In this document: positions 7,508 to 12,978 of the stretch, one piece after another
How the letters are laid out: every line of letters begins with the position of its first letter
Numbering within the stretch: position 1 is the stretch's first letter
From: DATJYV01 sp035499415
GTDB taxonomy: Bacteria > Bacteroidota > Ignavibacteria > UBA10030
DNA length: 12,978 nt
Assembly (NCBI GenBank): GCA_035499415.1
Contig: DATJYV010000136.1
Span: 1-12,978, forward strand
Direction of reading: 5' to 3'
Made by a program: the position numbers and the translations under genes
Notes under the pieces: generated by a model
Told to the model about the DNA's origin: nothing
The model's input: the letters and a program-made list of their open reading frames with translations, nothing else
The model's database searches: none

Positions 7508-8583
7508 ACTCCCTGTTGCGAAGGGCATACAACTGGCTCGACGAGCGACTCCAGCTGGAGAGTCTGGTGAAGTTCATGGGGAAGAAGTACGTTCCCGTTC
7601 ATCGGAATTCGGTCTGGTATTATTTTGGAGGCGTTTCTCTCTTTCTCTTCCTCATCCAGGTCATAACGGGAATCCTCCTGTTGCTCTACTATAAGGGGAG
7701 CGACCAGCTTGCGTTCGAAAGCATCCAGTTCATCATGTCCAAAGTCGCGTTCGGCTGGCTCATCCGCTCCATCCACAGCTGGGCGGCGAATCTGTTTATC
7801 CTCGCCGTGCTCATTCACATGTTCAGCGTCTTCTTTGAAAAAGCGTACCGCAAGCCGCGGGAGATCACGTGGGTAACAGGCATGCTCATGTTCTTTCTCG
7901 CCCTGGGGTTCGGGTTCAGCGGGTACCTTCTCCCGTGGAACGAGCTCGCATTCTTCGCGACGAAGGTTGGAACCGACATCGCCGGCGTGGTACCGATCGT
8001 CGGGAAGCCATTGATGAAGTTTCTTCGGGGAGGCACCGATGTGACGGGGGCGACCTTGTCCCGTTTTTTTGGGTTCCATGTGGCCGTCTTCCCCGGCATC
8101 TTCACCATCCTCCTCGGAACGCATCTTCTTCTCGTCCAGAGACAGGGGATCAGCGAACCGATGGGGCACGAGAATCAGCCGGGCTCCGAGCGCAAGACGA
8201 TGCCCTTCTTTCCCAATTTTCTTTTGCGGGATCTGCTCCTGTGGCTCATCGTCCTGAATGTTCTCGCGATCCTCGCCGTTTTCTTTCCCTGGGACCTCGG
8301 GAGAAAAGCCGACCCGTTCGCATCGGCTCCGTCGGGAATCAAGCCGGAATGGTATTTTCTCTTCATGTTTCAGACCCTTAAATATCTTCCGGCGAAATTC
8401 GTGTTTGTCGACGGAGAGGTGCTCGGGATCCTGGGCTTTGGTGCCGCGGGACTTCTCTGGCTTCTGGTGCCGTTCTGGGATGCCAGGAGCGCGCGGGGTG
8501 AGTCGAATCGCTTCTTGAACTACATGGGCCTTTTTGTCGTGGTGTACATCATTTTCTTCACCGTCGTGGGATGGATTGCATGA
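7504..8583 (+). CDS. Cytochrome b (fused b6/subunit IV type) of a quinol-oxidising complex
   Basis: A 359-residue membrane protein with about seven helices (37-62, 83-108, 119-145, 187-211, 240-261, 304-325 and 337-358). This 4+3 pattern matches b6 plus subunit IV of the b6f complex joined in one chain; mitochondrial-type cytochrome b has eight helices. Heme-b ligands are H91/H105 and H192/H207, spaced HX13H and HX14H as in b6. The quinol-site PEWY is at 281-284. The Cys that carries the extra heme ci in b6 is Tyr here (WYYFGG at 38-43). ATGA overlap with the Rieske gene and another with the next gene show tight coupling. No cytochrome c1 or f gene is present, so neighbouring multiheme cytochromes are the likely electron acceptors. 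Confidence 0.95.
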   Translation: MNSLLRRAYNWLDERLQLESLVKFMGKKYVPVHRNSVWYYFGGVSLFLFLIQVITGILLLLYYKGSDQLAFESIQFIMSKVAFGWLIRSIHSWAANLFILAVLIHMFSVFFEKAYRKPREITWVTGMLMFFLALGFGFSGYLLPWNELAFFATKVGTDIAGVVPIVGKPLMKFLRGGTDVTGATLSRFFGFHVAVFPGIFTILLGTHLLLVQRQGISEPMGHENQPGSERKTMPFFPNFLLRDLLLWLIVLNVLAILAVFFPWDLGRKADPFASAPSGIKPEWYFLFMFQTLKYLPAKFVFVDGEVLGILGFGAAGLLWLLVPFWDARSARGESNRFLNYMGLFVVVYIIFFTVVGWIA

Positions 8584-10052
8584 ATCTGCCGGCACGCATC
8601 GGCTTCGTCCTTGCATTCGCCGCGCCGCTGGCGATGGCACAAGCGCCCCATGACCAGTGCCTTACCTGTCATCAGGCGTTGGGCGATGAGCCGTCGACCT
8701 TGTTCCAGCACGACGTTCACTTTCGGCACGGAATCTCCTGCGCGGATTGCCACGGAGGGAACAGAAATTCCGAGGAGGTTGAGGACGCCATGAACAAGTC
8801 CGCCGGTTATCTGGGCGTGCCCAAGGGGGACGCGATCTCTGCGGTGTGCGCCGGATGCCATTCCTCCCGGTCGAAGATGAGTCAGTATGGCTCGCGGCTC
8901 CCGGTCGGGCAACTCGAGATGCTTTCTGAAAGCGTGCATGGCCGACTGGCGATATCCGGGAAGGCACGGATCGTTCAGTGCACCACGTGCCACAATGCCC
9001 ACGGCATCGTCTCGCCAAAAGACCCATCCTCTCCGGTCTATCCGCTGAATGCCCCGACGACGTGCGCCAAGTGCCACGCGCAGGCGTCCTACATGAGACT
9101 GTATGACCCGGCGCTTCCGGTCGACCAGATCGAAAAATATCGGACGAGTGTTCACGGCATCCGGAATGCGAAGGGAGATCCGAAAACAGCCCAGTGCACC
9201 AGCTGTCACGGCAGTCATGATATCCGTTCGGCGAAGGACGCAAAGTCATCGGTGTATGCCACCAACCTTCCTGCGACGTGCGCCCATTGTCACAGCGATG
9301 CGGCGTATATGAAAGAATACCGCATACCGACGGACCAGTACGAGAAGTATGCGCGAAGCGTCCACGGTGTGGCGCTCATGCAGAAAAAGGACCTGGGCGC
9401 TCCCGCGTGCAATAATTGTCACGGCAATCACGGTGCCACGCCGCCCGGAGTCGAATCGATCTCGAAGGTGTGCGGGACGTGTCACGCACTGAATGCGGAC
9501 TTATTTTCAGCCAGCCCTCACAAGAGAGCGTTCGATGAGAGGCACTTGCCCGAGTGCGAAACCTGTCATGGGAATCATGAGATTGTTCCGGCCACCGAAC
9601 AACTTCTGGGCGCCGGCCGCGGCGCGGTGTGCGGAAAATGTCACACGGCGGGAGAGAGCTCGGGAGGATATCAGACGGCGGGGCTCATGCGTTCACTTTC
9701 GGACAGTCTTCTGCTTGAAGAAGGAAAGGCAACGGCCCTCGTTGAAAAGGCCGAGCAGAAGGGAATGGAAGTGGGGGAAGCGCGCTTCATGCTCCGGGAT
9801 GTCCATCAGTCGAGACTCGAATCGAGGACGATGGTCCATGCATTTGACCGGCAGCGATTCGAAGATGTCACCTCAAAGGGCTTGAAGGCCGCCGCCGTCG
9901 TCTCCACGGAGGCGCAAGGAGCGCTCGACGAGTACGTCTTCCGCCGGGTCGGGTTGGGTATTGCAACATTAATCATTACAATCCTTGCGGTCTCGTTGCA
10001 TTTGTATATCCGAAAGCTCGAAAGAAAGCAGTCGCATGCTAGCGTAACGTGA
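8580..10052 (+). CDS. Undecaheme cytochrome c with C-terminal membrane anchor
   Basis: A 490-residue exported protein with eleven CXXCH motifs, at residues 27, 54, 90, 134, 162, 206, 234, 277, 298, 326 and 351. A signal peptide covers residues 1-20, with probable cleavage after AMA. A helical segment without heme runs from about 370 to 455, and one membrane helix at about 457-477 is followed by a basic tail (RKLERK), which would hold the heme domain in the periplasm. Residues 118-355 are built from repeated units that begin with SVHG or SPHK and carry two heme motifs each. The start at 8580 was chosen over the in-frame ATG at 8571 because it gives the ATGA overlap seen at the preceding junction. 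Likely role: electron acceptor for the Rieske/cytochrome b pair, in place of cytochrome c1. Confidence 0.9.
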   Translation: MNLPARIGFVLAFAAPLAMAQAPHDQCLTCHQALGDEPSTLFQHDVHFRHGISCADCHGGNRNSEEVEDAMNKSAGYLGVPKGDAISAVCAGCHSSRSKMSQYGSRLPVGQLEMLSESVHGRLAISGKARIVQCTTCHNAHGIVSPKDPSSPVYPLNAPTTCAKCHAQASYMRLYDPALPVDQIEKYRTSVHGIRNAKGDPKTAQCTSCHGSHDIRSAKDAKSSVYATNLPATCAHCHSDAAYMKEYRIPTDQYEKYARSVHGVALMQKKDLGAPACNNCHGNHGATPPGVESISKVCGTCHALNADLFSASPHKRAFDERHLPECETCHGNHEIVPATEQLLGAGRGAVCGKCHTAGESSGGYQTAGLMRSLSDSLLLEEGKATALVEKAEQKGMEVGEARFMLRDVHQSRLESRTMVHAFDRQRFEDVTSKGLKAAAVVSTEAQGALDEYVFRRVGLGIATLIITILAVSLHLYIRKLERKQSHASVT

Positions 10053-10077
10053 AAATCTGTACCTCACTCAATTGCTG

Positions 10078-10084
10078 AAAGGAG
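10078..10084 (+). promoter_or_regulatory. Strong ribosome-binding site of the tetraheme gene
   Basis: AAAGGAG lies five bases before the ATG at 10090. This decides that start over the in-frame ATG at 10072, which has no such site and would place extra residues before the signal peptide. Confidence 0.8.
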
Positions 10085-10089
10085 AAAAC

Positions 10090-10638
10090 ATGACAAAAAG
10101 AACCATCGCAGGGCTCATTCTCTCGGTTGGTCTCATGACGATCCCAGGCATCGGCCAGAACAAGTACGTCGGCGTCAAGATGTGCGCGATATGCCATCGG
10201 AGTGACAAGCAGGGGAAGCAGTTCGATATCTGGCAGAAAACCAAGCACGCCGATGCCTATAAGGCACTGCTGACGCCGAAGGCCGAGGAGTTTGCGAAAG
10301 CCCGGGGCCTTACAAAACCCGCCGCAGAATCGCCGGAATGTCTCGGGTGTCACACCTCTGCGGCGTCGATGGATCCGAAGCTCGTGGAGAAAACGTTCGA
10401 TTTCAAGGATGGTGTCCAATGCGAGACCTGTCACGGTCCCGGCTCGAAGTTCAAGGACATGACGACGATGAAAAACAAAGAAAAGGCCATTGCTGCCGGC
10501 ATGTCAGACTTCAAAGATGCAGCTACCATCGAGAAGTTTTGCAGAACGTGCCACAACGAAAAAAGCCCTTCGTATAAGGAGTTCAAATTCGACGAAATGT
10601 GGGGAAAGATCAAGCACACGATTCCAAAGGCCGGTTGA
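10090..10638 (+). CDS. Periplasmic tetraheme cytochrome c (c554-like)
   Basis: A 182-residue protein with a signal peptide of about 22 residues and four CXXCH motifs at 32 (CAICH), 84 (CLGCH), 111 (CETCH) and 151 (CRTCH). The start KYVGVKMCAICH, followed by a WQKTKHADAY stretch at 48-57, is typical of the cytochrome c554 family, small soluble carriers that shuttle electrons among periplasmic multiheme partners. The family often also has GVQCETCHGPGS, seen here at 108-119. It has no membrane anchor. The gene follows the undecaheme gene after 37 bases and has its own strong ribosome site, so it may be made in larger amounts than the membrane subunits. It is last in the operon, with a terminator 34 bases after the stop. 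Likely the mobile carrier that leaves the complex. Confidence 0.88.
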   Translation: MTKRTIAGLILSVGLMTIPGIGQNKYVGVKMCAICHRSDKQGKQFDIWQKTKHADAYKALLTPKAEEFAKARGLTKPAAESPECLGCHTSAASMDPKLVEKTFDFKDGVQCETCHGPGSKFKDMTTMKNKEKAIAAGMSDFKDAATIEKFCRTCHNEKSPSYKEFKFDEMWGKIKHTIPKAG

Positions 10639-10659
10639 GGGATCGATAAGTCTCCCCCT

Positions 10660-10671
10660 CGTTGATCAACG
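10660..10671. repeat. Perfect 12-base palindrome
   Basis: CGTTGATCAACG is a perfect palindrome that abuts the left arm of the terminator hairpin. It could be a protein-binding site, or a small extra stem in the 3' end of the transcript. Confidence 0.5.
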
Positions 10672-10702
10672 AAAGGGGTCACCTGACAGTGGCCCCTTTT
10701 TT
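10672..10702 (+). terminator. Intrinsic terminator of the cytochrome operon
   Basis: AAGGGGTCAC and GTGGCCCCTT form a 10-bp stem (one G-T wobble) around a six-base loop (CTGACA), followed by a run of T. It ends the five-gene cytochrome operon and separates it from the outer-membrane protein gene. Confidence 0.92.
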
Positions 10703-10719
10703 GTTTGCATCTCGCACGG

Positions 10720-10778
10720 CCTGTAGCTACCTTCTCGGCAAGGACTGCGGACGGAGTATTCCCGCAAGGTCCTACAGG
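10720..10778 (+). other. Possible structured RNA or DNA element
   Basis: CCTGTAG (10720-10726) pairs with CTACAGG (10772-10778), and ACCTT (10729-10733) with AAGGT (10766-10770). Further in, GCGG (10747-10750) pairs with CCGC (10762-10765). A second AAGG at 10740-10743 could compete for the same CCTT, giving two exclusive folds. It has no T-run. It lies 18 bases beyond the terminator T-tract. Could be a leader element, a small RNA or a chance fold. Confidence 0.35.
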
Positions 10779-10921
10779 TCATCCTTTCATCCTGAGCTTC
10801 AAGGAAAATCCTCTTTTCTTACTTCTTCAAAAAACCGAGTGTCCATTTTCTCAACAGTAAGAGACTTGACGCAAGGTTGAACACTGTACCTCGATTTTGA
10901 GCGAAAAATGACGCGGCACCG

Positions 10922-10937
10922 TGGCATGATGATTGTC
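10922..10937 (+). promoter_or_regulatory. Weak sigma-54-like promoter candidate
   Basis: TGGCATG-ATGA-TTGTC resembles the -24/-12 consensus TGGCACG-N4-TTGC(A/T) with correct spacing, but the usual C at -12 is T. Transcription would start near 10947, about 20 bases before the ATG, leaving room for the strong ribosome site. A mismatch at a key base makes this tentative. Confidence 0.25.
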
Positions 10938-10955
10938 CGGTATTGAACGATTTCC

Positions 10956-10963
10956 AGAAGGAG
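10956..10963 (+). promoter_or_regulatory. Ribosome-binding site of the outer-membrane protein gene
   Basis: AGAAGGAG lies four bases before the ATG at 10968 and fixes that start, which is also the start of a clear signal peptide. Confidence 0.75.
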
Positions 10964-10967
10964 TACC

Positions 10968-12251
10968 ATGAGGAGCGCCATATTTTTCGCCTTGCTTGTC
11001 GTCTTGAGCGGACGCTCTGCGGCTCAACTTGTTCAGGCCCGGATCGTGTCCTCGGGATATGCATGGCAGCAACAAGATACGGCGGGACAAAGCGTCAATC
11101 ACCTCTACGGCTACCAGACGATTCAGCTTTCCGCAGCCACGGAAGATTTCTCATTCCACACCTATTGGCAGGGTTACAACGATTTCGCCGGACCGTTAAG
11201 CAATACGGGCCAGTATCGTCTCTTCAACCTCTATCTCCGCGCAAATAACATTTTGGATATCCTCGACCTGAGCGTCGGGCGGCAAAACATCTTTGCGGGA
11301 GTCGGGACGGGATCGATCGACGGAGGCCTCGCGACCGTGAAGCTTCTGGATTCGCGCGTACGCATTATCGGGTACTATGGCGGATTGCCGCCTCCGACCG
11401 AGAAGGCGGAGTTGATCGACAACGCAAAGAGCAACTACATGGTCGGCTCGCAGGTCGTGGGCAACCCCCTTGATTTCGCCCAGGTCTCCCTCAGCTACAT
11501 GCGCCGGTCGATACAACAGGATGTCTATACGGCGACAAGGAGCGATTCACTCTTTAATCCGTATCTCGTCGAAATCCGGCCCAGTGCGCAGGAAGAAGAG
11601 TATTGGAGCGGCGACGTGAACGTGGATTACCAGGATTGGATTTCCGGCTCATTCCGTTACGATTATGATGCGCTTTTCAAGAACACGTCCCGGGTTGAAT
11701 TCTTCGGCCGCATCAACCCGATAGAATCGTGGGGAATCACGGCCGAGTATCTGAAACGCGAACCGAGAATATCGTACAACTCGATTTTCTCCGCCTTTAC
11801 GTACAACACCCTCAGCGATTACGACCTCGGCGTCGAGTACGCTGTCGACAAAAACTGGCAGGCATTTGCGCGGTACGGCTATCTCGCGTACGACGATGTG
11901 AGCGCTCGGAGCGTGACCGTGGGCGCGAACGGCAGAAACCTCGGCTGCAGCTTGTCGAGGAATGTCGGCTATTCCGGTGAAATCAGCGCCGCTTCGTTCA
12001 ATGCCGGATTGCCGTTGTTCGATAATCAGATCACGCCGACGTTGTTGGTCAGCTATGCACAATACAAGCTGAACGAATCCACGACGCTGGATGGCGCCCT
12101 GAGCACGGCCCTTGGGGTTGTGTACCGACCGCTTCCCGTCCTTTCGGTCGATACGCAGGTCCAATGGATCGACAACAAAGTTTACCAGAACGATATGCGG
12201 ATCTTCATCCGGCTCAGCTATCTCTTCATCCAACGATTGGACCTCTTGTGA
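10968..12251 (+). CDS. Outer-membrane beta-barrel protein (porin-like), possible porin of a cytochrome conduit
   Basis: A 427-residue protein with a signal peptide (cleavage probably after residue 19, SAA before QL). The rest alternates polar and hydrophobic residues, is rich in Tyr, Phe, Trp, Gly, Asn and Asp, and has no hydrophobic helix, as expected for a barrel of roughly 16-20 strands. Strand-like stretches include FSFHTYWQGYNDF at 61-73 and VRIIGYYGGL at 130-139. The end MRIFIRLSYLFIQRLDLL resembles a closing strand. It has no CXXCH motif. The next gene encodes a multiheme cytochrome, and the two frames nearly touch, a pairing seen in porin-cytochrome conduits. At 427 residues it is shorter than MtrB-type porins (about 700). 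A plain porin or transport barrel remains possible. I do not recognise a named family. Confidence 0.8.
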   Translation: MRSAIFFALLVVLSGRSAAQLVQARIVSSGYAWQQQDTAGQSVNHLYGYQTIQLSAATEDFSFHTYWQGYNDFAGPLSNTGQYRLFNLYLRANNILDILDLSVGRQNIFAGVGTGSIDGGLATVKLLDSRVRIIGYYGGLPPPTEKAELIDNAKSNYMVGSQVVGNPLDFAQVSLSYMRRSIQQDVYTATRSDSLFNPYLVEIRPSAQEEEYWSGDVNVDYQDWISGSFRYDYDALFKNTSRVEFFGRINPIESWGITAEYLKREPRISYNSIFSAFTYNTLSDYDLGVEYAVDKNWQAFARYGYLAYDDVSARSVTVGANGRNLGCSLSRNVGYSGEISAASFNAGLPLFDNQITPTLLVSYAQYKLNESTTLDGALSTALGVVYRPLPVLSVDTQVQWIDNKVYQNDMRIFIRLSYLFIQRLDLL

Positions 12252-12304
12252 CACGCGTGAGAGCGATCTTCGCCGAATTGTTCGGCCACTGGGAGCCGAG
12301 ACCC

Positions 12305-12978
12305 ATGCTGAAGCTCGTGCCCGGTCTTCTCTTCCTCGTTGCAACGATTGTTGTCACCTCGGAAGGAAGGGAACCGCAGACGCTCAGCGGGCTCAAGTTC
12401 TCGCACAAGCTGCATGTGAAAGATAACGGTCTCGCCTGCATAGATTGCCATTCATCGGCCCCGCAGAGCTTGTTCGCAACGGACGACCTTTCGGCCAGGC
12501 ACGACGTGTGTCAAACGTGTCACCAGGATCAACTTGAGAAGAACTGCACGTACTGTCATTCGAGTGCCGACACGACGTCCTACGTTTTCGAGCGGCCGGT
12601 CCGGGAAATCCGATTTTCCCACGCTGCGCATGTCACCGACCGGAAGCTGGAGTGCCAATCGTGCCACACGGATATTGCAGCGTCGGAAGATGCCGCCAAT
12701 CTCCACACGCCTGCCATGGCGGCCTGCGGGACATGCCACGACGGCGCCAAGGCGACGAACGCATGCGAAAACTGCCACACGAATTTTGCAACCCTGCGTC
12801 CGGCCGATCACAACCGAACGGATTTCATCCGCGAACACAAACGAATTGCGCGCGTAAGCGATGCGACGTGCATGAACTGCCACACCCAGGAATCGTGCAC
12901 CGATTGCCATAATGGCGTGAACCTGACCAAGACCGGGACGTCCGGAGGGGACCTCATTTCTCCGCGCTCGCCCCGGAT
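12305..12978 (+). CDS. Exported multiheme cytochrome c, N-terminal part (cut by window edge)
   Basis: The frame is open to the window end (224 codons, no stop) and carries eight CXXCH motifs at residues 45, 69, 81, 117, 141, 154, 189 and 198; more may follow. A short signal peptide occupies about residues 1-20. Two units begin with FSHKLH (32-37) and FSHAAH (104-109); such FSHxxH segments often supply distal His ligands in multiheme cytochromes of metal-reducing bacteria. The ATG at 12305 is preferred because GGGAG (12291-12295) lies nine bases upstream. A GTG at 12248 would overlap the porin stop as GTGA and add 19 residues. It directly follows the outer-membrane barrel gene, so it may be the periplasmic or barrel-embedded cytochrome of an electron conduit. 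Total length and heme number are unknown. Confidence 0.87.
   Translation, partial: MLKLVPGLLFLVATIVVTSEGREPQTLSGLKFSHKLHVKDNGLACIDCHSSAPQSLFATDDLSARHDVCQTCHQDQLEKNCTYCHSSADTTSYVFERPVREIRFSHAAHVTDRKLECQSCHTDIAASEDAANLHTPAMAACGTCHDGAKATNACENCHTNFATLRPADHNRTDFIREHKRIARVSDATCMNCHTQESCTDCHNGVNLTKTGTSGGDLISPRSPR

Larger units (their letters stand above)
10639..10967. other. Intergenic region between the cytochrome operon and the porin gene, 329 bases
   Basis: This stretch has no convincing gene. It holds a palindrome and terminator (10660-10702), a possible structured RNA element (10720-10778), a TCATCCTGAGC...AAGGA stretch at about 10787-10806 that resembles a fragment of a dispersed intergenic repeat, a sigma-54-like site (10922-10937) and the porin ribosome site (10956-10963). 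Confidence 0.7.

Noticed and set aside
8571..8579. Earlier in-frame ATG for the undecaheme cytochrome
   Set aside because: It lies nine bases deeper in the cytochrome b gene and adds Met-Asp-Cys before the signal peptide; the ATG at 8580 gives the ATGA overlap and a clean leader.
7150..8640. Long open frame (496 codons) on the minus strand
   Set aside because: It is antisense to the Rieske and cytochrome b genes, with low-complexity Glu/Arg/His composition; a shadow of GC-rich coding sequence.
10801..11102. Short open frames on the minus strand across the porin start
   Set aside because: They overlap the ribosome site and signal peptide of the porin gene and show no protein character.
12248..12304. 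GTG start for the final multiheme cytochrome, overlapping the porin stop as GTGA
   Set aside because: No ribosome site precedes it, and the ATG at 12305 has GGGAG at good spacing and begins a normal signal peptide. Not fully excluded.
1..12978. CRISPR arrays, transposons, tRNA or rRNA genes
   Set aside because: No regularly spaced direct repeats, transposase motifs, terminal inverted repeats or tRNA cloverleaf sequences were seen on either strand.

Overview
The window reads as part of a bacterial chromosome with moderately high GC and dense operons. The genes suggest an organism with anaerobic or flexible respiration: about 30 c-type heme motifs fall in the right-hand 7.4 kb, beside a Rieske/cytochrome b quinol-oxidising module and a pyruvate dehydrogenase. 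The protein flavour and gene mix would suit an uncultured member of the Bacteroidota/Chlorobiota/Ignavibacteriota group. That placement is an impression from sequence style, not a test. I see no mobile element, CRISPR array, tRNA or rRNA.

Left part, minus strand (positions 1-4971). Two operons run leftward. The first to be transcribed is pdhA-pdhB-pdhC (E1 alpha, E1 beta and lipoyl-bearing E2 of pyruvate dehydrogenase), ending in a clear intrinsic terminator at 1657-1682. No E3 gene follows. Just beyond the terminator lies a tightly overlapped ECF (energy-coupling factor) vitamin/metal uptake operon: S component (TTG start), EcfT (GTG start, GTGA overlap) and EcfA, which is cut by the left window edge.

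Middle (4972-5565). A 594-base divergent intergenic region separates the pdh operon from the cytochrome operon. It holds a plausible promoter at each end and a strong imperfect inverted repeat, with no convincing gene.

Cytochrome operon, plus strand (5566-10638). Five genes lie close together: a membrane-anchored NapC/NrfH-like heptaheme protein, a Rieske 2Fe-2S protein, a seven-helix cytochrome b, an undecaheme cytochrome with a signal peptide and C-terminal anchor, and a small tetraheme c554-like cytochrome. The run ends at an intrinsic terminator (10672-10702). Together they look like a quinol:cytochrome c oxidoreductase in which multiheme cytochromes (22 heme motifs) replace cytochrome c1 or f. 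Electrons would flow from menaquinol through cytochrome b and Rieske to the multiheme wires in the periplasm.

Right edge (10703-12978). After a 265-base spacer containing a possible structured RNA and a weak sigma-54-like site come a beta-barrel outer-membrane protein and a further multiheme cytochrome (8 CXXCH motifs before the window ends, so incomplete). This pair may be a porin-cytochrome conduit that carries electrons across the outer membrane. If so, the right-hand 7.4 kb could form a continuous route from the quinone pool to the cell surface; that is inference.
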